NCBI GenBank assembly: GCA_022495005.1
Contig: JAGYXB010001996.1
Coordinates: 1,922,001 to 1,986,000 of the forward strand
DNA length: 64,000 nt
Source: Rhyacophila brunnea
Lineage: Eukaryota; Arthropoda; Insecta; Trichoptera; Rhyacophilidae
Direction of reading: 5' to 3'
Part shown: positions 33,245-44,253 of the stretch, piece by piece
Layout: every line of letters starts with the position of its first letter
Position numbering within the stretch: the stretch's first letter is position 1
Translations under genes and position numbers: made by a program
Notes under the pieces: generated by a model
Databases searched by the model: none
What the model saw: the letters and a program-made list of their open reading frames with translations, nothing else
What the model was told of the DNA's origin: nothing

Positions 33245-34957
33245 ACACTGTCACACATATTTGCGAATAACCCAGGAAAGGGTCGCGGAGGAAGCGTGAA
33301 GGGGGCGAGGCAAGTGCGTGAAGAAGTTCGTCATGTTTTGAAGGACAAACACATGCAATAGCTCTATCTATATTTTTCTATAATCTAAGGCAAGTACCTA
33401 AGTGCTTCACTCGTTTACGAAGTAGATACCTGACTATAATTTACAACGTATACACTGCAATTGATGTGTACCGAAAGATGACGAGGTAATTAACAATACG
33501 TTTGTTGAAGATTGACAGTAACTGACTGTAACTAGGCTCCATCCAGCACACGTGGGCATATTCGAATCAGATAAATTTAATATGACTCCAACACACCAAA
33601 ATACTTCCACATGACGTCCGAGTGTATGTTAATTTTGCGGGCGGCATCTACTGCATCGCCTGTCGAAAACCTTTTACTTGGAAATAATATAATTAATATC
33701 TCGAATATTTTCATAAACTAAACTAAAAAATAATAAAAAAAACAATAATATTAAAAATAACACACCCTAAGTAAAAACGTAGCATTTATCATCAGTACTT
33801 CCCACATTATCTCTTGAGGGTAAGTCTATGGAAACCAGTCCCGATCTTTATTAAATGCTGTGAATCAACTATTATAAATTTTGAACATACATAATTTGTA
33901 GGTACTTATTAGAAAAAAAATCTGCAGTCGAACCTCACTTCTTTTCACGGCATATGTGAATGCCTTAAGCTACTCACCTGACTTGTCTAATTAAAATAAA
34001 ACACATATAGGTATCTACTCCACATAATTTAATCAATTCCAAGACTGGATACCTACTCGAATCTGGATCTGTAAAGCAGAAGAAACCGGTGCCAATTTTT
34101 CAAATGTTAAATAAGTATTATAACTTTTTTTAAACCTCCAAAACCAATGACAAAAGTTAGACCAAATGGTCAACGAACTTCAATTATTTTCACTGTCTGA
34201 ATGAATGTTCTATCTCCTGAGAAATAAAATTGACATGGTTATAGATTTTGTTTTAATTTAATTCATACAATGTCTTTTCATCAATTATTGAAATATTTGG
34301 CACCGATAAAATAATATTTGAAATTAATTTATACATGAAATCTAACAACATACACGAAACCTAAAAACATTGTGACGAATTCGTGGAAAATAATAATGTA
34401 ATCACAATATTCAAAGTAGATCTGTACAAATATTTAATAAGATTGTATCAGTTTTCACTGACAAACACGTTGTCTGATTTAACCTATGTCGAAAATATCA
34501 ATGGCCGGTGATTCGCGACCACAAGGTTTCGCACAACCTTACTGAACTTTGATTGCACCAATACAACGCAAGGGCTCGAAAGTTGAAATACATTAATACA
34601 GAACTCGTCGATTGATTGAGTTATTGATCATTCGCGATCCAAGGAAGAAAAAAAACGTATTTGCGATATAATTAAGGCGTTATTTAAATGCTGTATGAAT
34701 TGGATAATTAATCATCCGAGATTTTGGATTATGACATACTTAGTTGTCTGTCAATACGTATATTTTCAAACCATTATAATGTATTGTTGAAAACTGACGT
34801 ATTTATTTTAAAATTTATACAATTATTATGCTATTGAAATTAAAATTTATGTTTGTATTTATTAATTAAGTTAGAATTTGCTTGTAATGAATATCTTGTA
34901 TGTATGTTTAAATGTCTAGGACAATACCTACTTGTCCTTATTGTGTCCTATTTTTTT
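33245..34957. other. No recognisable gene or repeat
   Basis: AT-rich 1.7-kb interval. No coding frame of note, palindrome or known repeat. Confidence 0.45.
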
Positions 34958-35229
34958 TTACAACGTTTTTATTAGCTCGTATTGTTGTTTGTGCGGTGGT
35001 TGTTTGTCCAGTACAAATCTTGCAATCGATTTTTAACTAACTTCCCGACTAGCTAGACATTTGAAACTTTTAGAATATATCAGAACACGATGCCAATGCA
35101 TTATTTCAATACTTTTAACCATCTTTAAGCAGAATTGAATTCATTTCCAGTTAATTCTGTTTTGTATGGAAAGTTATTTCAGAAAAATCCGTAAAAAGTA
35201 AAAGACTATTATTGGTTCCTAAGAGGGTG

Positions 35230-37358
35230 GTCCTAGCCAGTGACGTCCCTAGACAAAAAGCCGCCCCTAGGCAGCGCCAAAATTCCGCCCCATTTTTTAT
35301 GCAGTATTTTTACCATACTCCAATATCTAAAAAATGTGTTGTATGTATAGGTACATTACTAACAAAATAATACCACTAAAACATGCAAAATTAAATTTAG
35401 ATATAAAAATATAATATAGGTAACCATGTTAGACACTTACACAAATCACCAGTCTGAGGTCCTTAAGATACACCAGCTGACAACTCGTCGCTATAGGATT
35501 TGTTTCCCGAATAGACCAAATGTCAATTTTACAGGAGACGAAAAACAAATTTCATTGTCGTATATTTTAATATCAGTAGATGTATCAATCATTCTTTCTA
35601 TACTGTATGATTGCAACATTATCTAAGAATAGATTCCAAGAATAATATACTGGTATAAATCATTAAATGCACAGAAAATGCGTTTTATTTACAAGTACTC
35701 ACTGTGGATATTCGGGAAATTTTTAGCGCTCTCTCAGAATAATGGATATTCAGGACAAAACATGGACGTTCGGGATTTAAGACCGTAGCGTATTGCTGCA
35801 CGGCCCACAGATTACTGAGTGGTCAAAAAGTACGCGCCTCAAATGTTATATTTATTTACACGATAATTGTTAATAATTACCTCTACTATTTAAATACTTA
35901 TTGATCGTAATTACCCAAGTTCGTATGTAATAATAACATGCGGCAATCGCTTTTTCGATTTTTTTCGGATTAAGTAATTAAATAGTTTTTAAGTAATTAA
36001 CTATTTTTTTATTGAACGAATAATTCACAAGATTTAAGAATGTACCATTTTAATAATTGAATATACTTACATAATTTTTTAAATCACTTCTGAGAAAATA
36101 TATTATAAGGTATCTACTACTTCAATTACTAACCGACGTCACGGTCATTTCTCCAATATTTTATGATGGTACTTACTTGTACTTGCTAACAAAAAAAATC
36201 TATTTATATATATATCTGTATATTATTATATCTATATATTTCCATAATTGACAATTAAACTTATTACAAACCACCAAATAAATATTATATATTTACTATT
36301 GTAAGGAATAACAACACAAAATAATAGCATGTATAAATTAATTACCATTGGCTGCTAATATTAGGTAGGTACCAATATCCACCAAATAAATAGTTACTAA
36401 CATACATATTAAATTAAATTAACTATCAGTGCATTCAAATATAAATAATAGCATCGCCTTTATTTTCATAGAAATACCTAGATTAAAAGTAAAATAAAGA
36501 CAAACAATGTTTGATTAAAAATAATTTGAAATAATAATTATTTTTACGTCATAGTAGTTGCCGGGTCATACTGTAGAATTCATATAACCGTTGGGATTTT
36601 GTGTCATTTATCAAAACAAAATGCAGTTATTTAGGTTAAAATACTCACTTCCACAACTCTACTGTAAGTTCAGGGCGAACTAGAGATGTATCAGCTATGG
36701 AATGATCTCTTCAAATTTGATGAATTCACTATTAAAACAATAGTAACGTTAAAAACAATATCAATAAGACGAAATTTGAAAGAAGTCTCCGGACGGCCAA
36801 AAAATATGAAAGTGGGCGTGATTGTATTAGAGCTAGACAGCGTGAATGTGGAAGCGAGATGCACGGCGTGAGCGCGGTTTGATTGGCTAAAGTCATATTC
36901 GGGAAATAAACACTCAGCCAGAGATATATTTCGACCGAAATTAACTTGGATATTCAGGTACGAATAGTTGGACATTCGGGAGAACACCACGGAGTAATTG
37001 TAACTTAACATGGCGTATTCGGGTTTTTTAAAAAAATATCTCTGTTCCTAGATAAAAATATATTTGTTTTATAAATGATTTCGGTAGAGTTCGATAAAAG
37101 AAATTGAACTGCATTAAAATGTCGATTTCGACAAAAATGGATATTCGGGAAACAAATTCTATAGCGACGAACTGTATTTTGTTTCCAACCACTGAGCTGA
37201 TTTTTTAGTGGAAAGATATTTTTGTTATTGCTAAGTTTAGGTGCCTATTTCTATATATTATACCAAATGATTCTCCACGATTTGCCGCCTTTCGAGTGAC
37301 TGCCGCCCCCAAGCGACGCTCAATCAACCTACCCCCACGGGACGTCACTGGTCCTAGC
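35230..37358. mobile_element. Family B hAT-like element, copy 1 (2.1 kb), with exact 8-bp target duplication
   Basis: The element is 35238-37350 (2,113 bp). The termini CAGTGACGTCCC and GGGACGTCACTG are perfect 12-bp inverted repeats, flanked by exact GTCCTAGC octamers (35230-35237 and 37351-37358). These are hAT hallmarks. The same GC-rich subterminal blocks occur in the 262-bp copy at 2512. The long interior is AT-rich, includes a family N segment (36025-36100) and repeated GGATATTCGGGA-type phrases (35708, 35747, 37139), and has no recognisable transposase. Frames at 36686-37011 on both strands are unrecognised. Confidence 0.9.
36020..36150. repeat. Family N repeat, copy 1
   Basis: GAACGAATAATTCACAAGAT then TTAAGAATGTA, and further on TTCAATTACTAACCGACGTC, match the inverse of 41540-41690. 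A third piece is at 62128-62215. Confidence 0.65.
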
Positions 37359-37553
37359 AACTAAATTATTAATATATACGTGCGTTACTATGGAAATCAA
37401 TATGAAATGTCAAAATGACATTTCAGTATTCAGTATTTCTATCGAGTACAAATTTTTTTGATCGTTTAAGCTAATCAAGTCAAGTTTATATGATTCAACA
37501 GAAAATTTAAAAACGTTGTAAGTATATAAAAAGTTCTTTTTATCTTGTAATTA

Positions 37554-38179
37554 TTTTGAAATTAGATTCGAATTTCGAATTTGTTTTGTGAATGATATAA
37601 ATATGTATTGTTGTTTTTGATTTTAATAGGGATATGGCAGTTTGATACTGCCTTACCCATTAACCCGCCTAGTTTTGCGCGTGGTAAAATGAAGGTTTTA
37701 CTCTACAGACAGCCTTATAAAACATTACTGATTGTAGTCCATGCCGGGCTTCCATTACATAATGAATACATAATACACTTCAAAATACTAAAATTAAAAT
37801 GAGATTTCGACATATTGTCTTTTGTCAGTGTTTTGACTATTTCCATGATTGCTATGCACAGAATAACAGTAATTATAACTAAAAAAAAAACTATCTACTC
37901 GATTATAAAACTAGCAACACTGTAAGTAGGTATCAGTTTGGTACAGTTTCTTCTCACGACCTTAAAAGATTTTGAAGTTAATGAAAAACTTCCCGAAAAT
38001 AATGCAATTGCAAAAAACTACCATGGGTACGTAAAGTGGTAAGATAGCAACAGTGGATCGGTGAGGTGAGGTGCAGGTAGAAGTGCATGCACTGTGATTG
38101 ATCCAATTATCAATGTCATTGATCAAAAAAAGCAAATCGAATGTATCTGTTTCTTCTCTCTTCATATCTGTCGTCTTTG
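37554..38179. other. No recognisable gene
   Basis: Short frame 37608-37802 is unrecognised; nothing else. Confidence 0.4.
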
Positions 38180-38202
38180 TCTGAATCTACTAAAATTGGA
38201 GA

Positions 38203-39006
38203 CCGTATAGCAGCGATTTTCAAACTGAGGGGCGCGCCTCCTGAAGAGGCGCGAAAAGTTTAACACAGTAATGTACCTAGCCACAGGTTTTCATTTAGCA
38301 AGAATAATTCTATAATAAACTACATAAATAACAGTCCTATAAAAGTTAGGTTGTTTGCAAACCTGTATGAAGATATGGAGACTAATTTTATTATACCTCA
38401 TTTTTATACTATTGTGCATGGCCCCTACAAGAGGGGGGGCTGACAGGGCTCCTGCCTGGGGGCGCGGCGTTGCGGATCGACCAGTTAAGTGAGATAAACA
38501 CACTCCACAAATTTGCTCAATTAGTAAAAATAATTCGCCTGCGGCGCTGTTTCGGTTGCATAGTATTAACATTTTATAATATATGTGTCTGTGAGATACA
38601 ATTTGATGTGATTGTGTGATGTGTGTGATTGATGATAATTCAAAATAGAATTTTATTTTATAATTATTTGTAGCGTATTTCCTGACAAATAAAAATGGCT
38701 AGGTAGGTATATGGAAACAAAAACCTTTGTTCAATTTTGTTGAATCGAACTGAAGAATAATATAATACTTTATCAAGAAAAGGAATGCAAGTAGGTACCT
38801 ACTGCTACCGTTCGTAACATCATATTTATGAGAAACAGAATTTTCTGCATTAGATGCAATGAAATCCATATATCGAGCCCGTTTAGTAGAAAAAAGCACT
38901 TTGTGTAAAATGTATTTAATGAAATAAAGGGGGGGGGGGCGCCTAGATTAGATTTTTTAAAAAGGGAGGCGTAGTAACGTTAAGTTTGGAAACCACTGCC
39001 GTATAT
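38203..39006. mobile_element. Family F hAT-like element in family A, with family E piece inside
   Basis: The element runs 38211-38998 (788 bp). Its start, CAGCGATTTTCAAACTGAGG, and the inverse of its end, CAGTGGTTTCCAAACTTAAC, are typical hAT (Charlie-like) termini. It is flanked by CCGTATAG (38203-38210) and CCGTATAT (38999-39006). Second subterminal block: GGCGCGCCTCC on the left, GGGAGGCG on the right. No transposase frame. A family E piece starts at 38417. Confidence 0.85.
38417..38640. mobile_element. Family E copy 3, right end not identified
   Basis: CATGGCCCCTACAAGAGGGG, then GCCTGGGGGCGCGGCG, CACAAATTTGCTC and CGCCTGCGGCGCTGTTT match E1 and E2. Similarity fades after about 38600 and no GGGGCCATG terminus follows, so it is truncated within family F. 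Confidence 0.7.
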
Positions 39007-39248
39007 TATACCGTCATCTCTTTACGATAGAAAGCTCATGGCGAACAGTTTGTTGCACGGTGAAATGCTTTACGTACAATTTACATGTAACTAAATGTAG
39101 GTACAGTATAACCTCGTTTTTACGTGCCCGGTATTCACGTTTTCCCGGCAATTGCGTGTATTTTTTTCGGTCCCGATCTATTTCAGTACATTTAATACCC
39201 GTATTTACGTTTTTATTTCCCGCGATTTACGTCGGAAATATTAAAAAT

Positions 39249-39390
39249 ATGCGAGATACGCGCGCTTCTGAAGAACTGTCTGATGAAGACGATGTTGATA
39301 TTCCAACAAAAGAAGAAGCAATGAGGTTCACCGAGGGTTTAAAAACCTACTTTACAAACTTTGCTGATATCCAAGATGACACTTTTAAAT
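39249..39390 (+). pseudogene. Tigger-like transposase C-terminal tail
   Basis: The reading frame encodes EELSDEDDVDIPTKEEAMRF, then TEGLKTYFTNFADIQDDTFK, before running into the TTTA repeat of a LINE tail. An acidic stretch followed by P-[ST]-x-x-E-A-x-x-[AF]-x-x-x-L and an aromatic-rich helix is the usual C-terminal end of Tigger/CENP-B-like transposases. The DDE catalytic domain and the helix-turn-helix region are absent. Non-functional internal deletion derivative. Confidence 0.7.
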
Positions 39391-39815
39391 TTTTATTTAT
39401 TTATTTATTTATTTAAGAATACAAAACATTGTGGACATAACAAATCTAAATTCAAGACGTACACAACATGAGATTTACATTATAAGTCAAACATTACCCT
39501 CACAAGAGAGAAGAGAATATAGAAAAAGAAATATATATATATAATAACAATAATAATAACAAAAAAAAAAATAATCAAAACATACTTAAGTATAATTTAA
39601 TACAGAAAAATATAATTTTTGAGAACGGAAAATATACAATTTTATACAGAAAAATACAGTTTCAAAAATAAAATGCAAAGTACATCATTGAAAATGTCTA
39701 TGTCTTTAGGGAGCGCATTTACTAATCTTGCACCCCTCGCTAATGGTGCCTGATAGGCTTGACACGAGGAAACGGTTCCAATAATAGAAATAGGTTATAT
39801 AGTAGAAAGAGAATT
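39388..39815 (-). mobile_element. 5'-truncated LINE tail inserted in the Tigger element
   Basis: On the minus strand 39690-39800 encodes SCQAYQAPLARGARLVNALP and then KDIDIFND, a C-terminal pattern (AP..RG.RL.N.LP.DID.F) that I associate with insect non-LTR reverse transcriptases, followed by a 3' UTR of about 280 bp that ends in a TAAA microsatellite (TTTATTTATTTATTTA on the plus strand). The 5' limit is approximate; target duplication not determined. Clade not assigned. Confidence 0.65.
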
Positions 39816-40031
39816 ACATAACAAAAAAACAAAAATGCAACAAACTAGTATACATATGTACATGATTTTTTCAATAAAAATTTTAATTGAATGTTGTTTT
39901 TTAATAAAACGTTATTTTTTTAGAAACATAAAATTTTAATGTTCTTTTTTTCAATACCCCCCTTTTACATTTTCCCTCCAATTAGGTTTTTTTTCCAGTC
40001 CCTTAAAAAACGTAAAATAGGGGTTATACTG

Positions 40032-40636
40032 TATGTATCTACATACATTATTGTCGTATTATCGTACATGGGTTAAACGTGGGGCGAATAATCTTTCCCG
40101 TGAGAAGTAATCAAGACGCCATCTTGAAATTTTGGTTTTAATTATTATGCTCCGGCTATAATCCGGTTAGGTATATTGTAAAAAAAGGCAGAGTATTGGC
40201 GGAAGTCTAATTCTCAAAATTGTTTCATCCATTAGCGATGTTAATTGTGTTTTTTTAACCACTTAATGCGTTTACTGACCATACCTTTTTTATCTTGTTT
40301 CAGGTAAGCGAATGCTGCGCTATTCACAATCATCATTAATCTACCTAATTCACGCGTCAGCGGCATGAATCATTCAGGTAACACCACCTGGCTTAATCTT
40401 AAAACCAGTTTTAAATAATCCGTTTTATGCAGCCAGGCAGCGAGATAGAAAAAAGGGAATATCGCTCTACAAAAGGGCCTATGTGTCCGGCTGCGGTGCG
40501 TGGTTTGGTGGTGCGCGAGAGATTGCATCGACTTTTTGCTCTCGAGCCGCGGGTTCACTGTTTGGATTTGACACCTTCCAAGGCGCGGAAAGTATATCAG
40601 AGCGATATTACACAGATAGCTCATGCTCTTGAATTT
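40032..40636. other. No supported gene
   Basis: Overlapping frames at 40370-40672 (minus) and 40427-40747 (plus) are mutual shadows; neither has a recognisable domain. The segment 40430-40600 is GC-richer. Confidence 0.35.
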
Positions 40637-40922
40637 CGTATAAAGTATATCGTCTCTGTTCTGGCAGAACACACTAACTGGAGAATACTAGTTTTGAATA
40701 ATTTGACTTTGAAGTTGTTAAAATGTTTGAAATGGTCTATCATGTGAGTTTATTAAGTAATCGTAAAAAGGATGACTTTAAAACAAAGACTGTTTATTTA
40801 TTAAGTTTTCCAGATGGTAAAGTTTGAAATAAGTAACATTTTGGTATAACTAACTCAATATGTCATTTTTTCGAATTAGTGTCTTCTGCCAGAACAGTGA
40901 CGATATGTAACTCATTATACAG
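40637..40922. mobile_element. Inverted-repeat element with about 44-bp arms
   Basis: ATATCGTCTCTGTTCTGGCA then GAACACACTA (40648-40677) is the inverse of TAGTGTCTTCTGCCAGAACA, GTGACGATAT (40877-40907). About 200 bp lie between. The arms face as a stem, so this may be a MITE or the inner stem of a larger one. Confidence 0.7.
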
Positions 40923-41089
40923 TGGCACTATGGGTACGGCAAAAGCGACTTGATGTTACGTATTGTTTGTTGGTTCTTATTAAAATTTGCAGAGCTGCAA
41001 AGAATGCCAATACACCCGAAAATCACATATTATGGTATGGTGCTAGACTGCTAGAGTATACGTTTTAAAACTTTGCACTTTTTAATACA

Positions 41090-41419
41090 CTGATAAGCAG
41101 GGAACTCAGAAATAATGGGAACTGAAATACACTACGGGTAAGGCCATAGCAGGTAACCGACTCGAGTAAGGAAGAACCCGGGTTAAACTTACACACGTGT
41201 TTAGATTACGTTTTACGTCGAACATTGAAAACTGCTCTCGGTTTATGCATTTACCTACGCTCATTTAATGTTGGTGTATTACACACACTATTGCACGTGC
41301 ATAATGCGTGCTTCATTTTCGTAGGACACTCACACATTCAAAAGCCTGCTTCACCATGCGGTGTATTGAATATAGCGTATCGGTACTATTCTATTTATTA
41401 TCTGTTCTGTGCTGATAAG
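41090..41419. mobile_element. Family M hAT-like element, copy 1
   Basis: 314 bp at 41098-41411, CAGGGAACTCAGAAATAATG at the left and TTATCTGTTCTGTG at the right, between exact CTGATAAG octamers (41090-41097 and 41412-41419). Copy 2 is at 59012. The ends (CAGGGAAC, inverse CACAGAAC) fit hAT. L1 has the single site CTGATACG at 4121. Confidence 0.85.
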
Positions 41420-41469
41420 CCTTTTTGCTTGATTACCTCGCATAAAATTATATCAAATGTTATTCACTT

Positions 41470-41700
41470 GAACATACATAATTTTGAAAACACTTATAAA
41501 GAAAATATAGAAAAAAATCTTTTTGAAAAATTATGTATGTTCAATAATTAGAATATTACATTCTTAAATCTTGTGAATTATTCGTTGAGTAAAAAAAGTA
41601 ATTAGGCGCTTTCCAAATTGAGCTAGTAATGGCGATCGGCTTTTGTATTTTAAATCAAAGTAGCTATTACTTTAATTACTAACCGACTTGTATTCACATA
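41470..41700 (-). repeat. Family N repeat, copy 2
   Basis: ACATTCTTAAATCTTGTGAA, TTATTCGTTGAGT, and TTTAATTACTAACCGACTTG are the inverse or shared parts of 36020-36150. A small hairpin, GAACATACATAATTTT with AAAAATTATGTATGTTC, lies at 41471-41541. Confidence 0.65.
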
Positions 41701-41783
41701 CATATTATGTAGTAATAAATAAATAAATAAAAAAATATATTTTTAGAATTTATATTAAGTACCTACATCATTTTCATTCTACA

Positions 41784-42015
41784 GCCTGAGTCAGTGATGC
41801 CAACCGTACTATAATTATAGTACAATACTATAATTTTAATTCCGCGAAAAATGTAAAATACTATAATTTTATGACAAATATACCAAAATACTATAATTTT
41901 AAAGGATTCAAGACGAAAAATGTTCCAGTACTATATATTTTTTTTATAAATACTATAATTTTTACGCCTTTGTACTAAAATCAGCATACAAAAAGATGGC
42001 AACACTGGCCAGAGT
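41784..42015. mobile_element. Family O hAT-like MITE with five subterminal repeats
   Basis: 216 bp at 41792-42007; left CAGTGATGCCAACCGTACTA, right (inverse) CAGTGTTGCCATC. Flanking octamers GCCTGAGT and GCCAGAGT agree at 6 of 8. The phrase ATACTATAATTTT occurs four times (41823-41973) plus a related ACTATAATTATAGT palindrome, the kind of repeated subterminal motif transposases bind in hAT elements. Confidence 0.8.
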
Positions 42016-42140
42016 ACATAGTTATGAAGCGTATACTGTAAAATGTATTTGTAAAATGAATGACCGAGGGTACTTTTTAATTTGAATTAAAATTCTAATT
42101 CCTTTTAATTTTGTACTATTCCATTTGAATCGTTTTTGGC

Positions 42141-42336
42141 GATCCGGGTTCCGCCTTTCTGCATCTTCAGACACTATGCACACTCGCCAAAAAGACTACA
42201 GTTAATTCTCGCTAATATAATAAATTTATGAAATTAAATAATGTAATTATTATCTTAATACATTGTCGGTGTGTATTTACGATTGGTGAGTGCATAATGT
42301 CCGAAGATGCTTAAAGGTGAAACCCGGGTCGTAAAA
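42141..42336. mobile_element. Inverted-repeat element (MITE) with about 45-bp arms
   Basis: GATCCGGGTTCCGCCTTTCT, GCATCTTCAGACACTATGCA at the left is the inverse of TGCATAATGTCCGAAGATGC, TTAAAGGTGAAACCCGGGTC at the right. About 195 bp, no coding content. Confidence 0.8.
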
Positions 42337-43360
42337 AAAATACTCAAATTAGTACAAATAGTACAATAGATACTTAAATCAGTTAGAGATTAATTTTGTA
42401 TTCCCTGGTCTATCCATTTTGAGCTTTTGCAGTAAAATGTTTATAACTGATTATAAAATTTACCATTTTTGTGACACGTGGGAAAGTTATATTTTTGTTT
42501 ACATAAACTTAGTAGTTTTTTTTATAGTAATTAATTAATTAATTTAAAATCTACTGATGTTTTCAAACTTACTTCGGCTGGTAAAACTGGTTTGTTTTAT
42601 CGATGTTAAAACAGATTTCGCGACTATTTTAATAATATTTTTTATAGATACACTCTTATAAATATATCGATTAATAATACAGAATATGAGTACATACTTA
42701 AAAAAAGAATTGAACCACCGCCATCTTTAGATTAATAAAGCCTGAGCATAACTTTTTGCACGAGCAACGAGTGGTCCACTTTTCAGCTGTCAAAATCAGA
42801 TCCAGGATTGCTTGACATTGATTCGCCCTTTCTCGTTTTAGGTTGAATTATAAACAAATCCCAAATCAAATATATTGACTATCAGTGTTATTAATAAATA
42901 ATATACATCCCTGTTATTCATCAGCTGTCAAAGTCCGACTATTCCTTCACAAAAAACCGGTGGTAATTAGGGAATCCAATCCCGAGCCAAAATTCTGATC
43001 CCGGGATTTCGGGATTACAATTTGACAATCCCGGGATCCGGGACTGGTCCCGGGATTGGCATTTTTCCATTGTTAATATAAATTTTTATATTTACAAATA
43101 ATATTGATAAAATCGGTCAAAAATAAATCTAGTATAATTTATACTATTTAAGACATTTATTGTTAATATTGTATACGTTCAATCTTGGAAATACACAAGT
43201 TTAATGGAGTAAATAATATTGTAATATAAATAATAATGTGAATTTAATATGAGATTGCTGTTTCTGATACTAAAGACATAATGAATAGATTAGCGAGATT
43301 TAAAATAGTAAAGCAAATAATCATGGCGTACTTATGGCCTTTCCGCATCATAAATTTAAT

Positions 43361-43475
43361 TTTTCGACCATGTCCGATCCTAATAGGATCATATGGGCCT
43401 CCACAGAGTAGAGGTTTGTATTATCAGATTTTGTTTTTTTTACGAGAAATGGCTGTCAGCCACTTGCTCAACCTG
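43361..43475 (-). repeat. SINE J fragment inside family I, unit 1
   Basis: TTCGACCATGTCCGATCCTA then ATAGGATCATATGGGCCTCC and CAGCCACTTGCTCAACCT is the reverse complement of the last 115 bp of SINE J. The tRNA-like head is missing. Confidence 0.9.
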
Positions 43476-44140
43476 CAAAATCCAATTAGTCAGCCAAATA
43501 TGAAACTGCCGTAAAACGTATGATATCATGGTAGAATTACTTTGTTAAAAGTGCGAAGCATTGTTTTTTTCCAATCTTTCCATTTTTAATAATTTATATG
43601 AAAAAGTAAAATGAATCGGCAACCTACACATGGGTATAAATCAAACTTCATTCAAACTCAGTTTATTTCTAATGTAGTTATTTTTTATTAAAGTATTTTT
43701 TCTGTTTTATTTTCGCTTTTCTTTTATTTTCCATAAAAATTGATAAAAAAATCAATCCCGAAATCCCGGGATTATGTTTATCAATCCCGGAATTCATAGG
43801 TATCGAAAATAGCTCAGGATCCCGGGATCCCGGGATTCGGGATCCCGGGATTGGCATTTTTTCCATTGTTAATATAAAAATGTTATATTTACAAATAACA
43901 TTGATAAAATCGGTCAAAATAAATCTAGTATAATTTATACTATTTAAGACATTTATTGTTAATATTGTATACGTTCAATCTTGGAAATACACAAGTTTAA
44001 TGGAGTAAATAATATTGTAATATAAATAATAATGTGAATTTAATGAGATTGCTGTTTCTAATGAATGGATTAGCGAGATTTAAAATAGTAACGCAAATAA
44101 TCATGGCGTACTTATGGCCTTTCCGCATCATAAATATAAT

Positions 44141-44253
44141 TTTTCGACCATGTCCGATTCTAATAAGATCATATGGGCCTCCACAGAGTAGAGGTTTGTA
44201 TTAACAGACTTTTTTTTTACGAGAAATGGATGTCAGCCACTTGCTCAACCTGC
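44141..44253 (-). repeat. SINE J fragment inside family I, unit 2
   Basis: Same fragment at the same position in the second unit, so the SINE was captured before the tandem duplication. Confidence 0.9.

Larger units (their letters stand above)
34958..37553. mobile_element. Family C repeat copy 3, split by a hAT-like insertion
   Basis: The left part (34958-35237) begins TTACAACGTTTTTATTAGC; the right part (37351-37553) resumes at GTCCTAGCAACTAAATTATT and ends like copy 1. Between them lies family B copy 1. Copies 1 and 2 are intact at the same position. Confidence 0.85.
38180..39091 (+). mobile_element. Family A copy 5, right half only, interrupted by family F
   Basis: Left piece 38180-38210 (CTAAAATTGGAGACCGTATA), right piece 38999-39091, ending TTTACATGTAAC. 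The left half of A is missing. The interruption is family F, whose target octamer is duplicated here; A1 at 2416-2425 shows the unoccupied GACCGTATAGTATAC. Confidence 0.8.
39104..40031 (+). mobile_element. Tigger/pogo-type DNA transposon remnant with TA target duplication
   Basis: 928 bp between the inverted ends CAGTATAACCTCGTTTTTAC and (inverse of right) CAGTATAACCCCTATTTTAC, with TA on both sides (39102-39103 and 40032-40033). CAGT-TAACC-type ends with TA duplication are typical of the pogo/Tigger branch of Tc1/mariner. It carries only the end of a transposase gene (next entry) and is broken by a LINE 3' insertion. It sits 12 bp downstream of family A copy 5. Confidence 0.9.
41052..42040. 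mobile_element. Family L MITE copy 2, containing families M, N and O
   Basis: Left end TAGAGTATACGTTTTAAAAC, TTTGCACTTTTTAATACACT; right end AGTTATGAAGCGTATACTGTA. Copy 1 (4083-4387) is 305 bp; here the element has grown to 989 bp by insertions of M (41098-41411) and O (41792-42007), and holds a family N stretch between. Confidence 0.85.

Noticed and set aside
36691..37011. 106-codon minus frame inside family B copy 1, considered as transposase
   Set aside because: No hAT dimerisation or DDE-like motifs; not supported.
39060..39248. N-terminal part of the 118-codon frame as part of the Tigger protein
   Set aside because: This part translates the end of family A and the Tigger inverted repeat, so it is not coding.
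40370..40747. Overlapping frames of 100 and 106 codons on opposite strands
   Set aside because: Mutual shadows without recognisable motifs.
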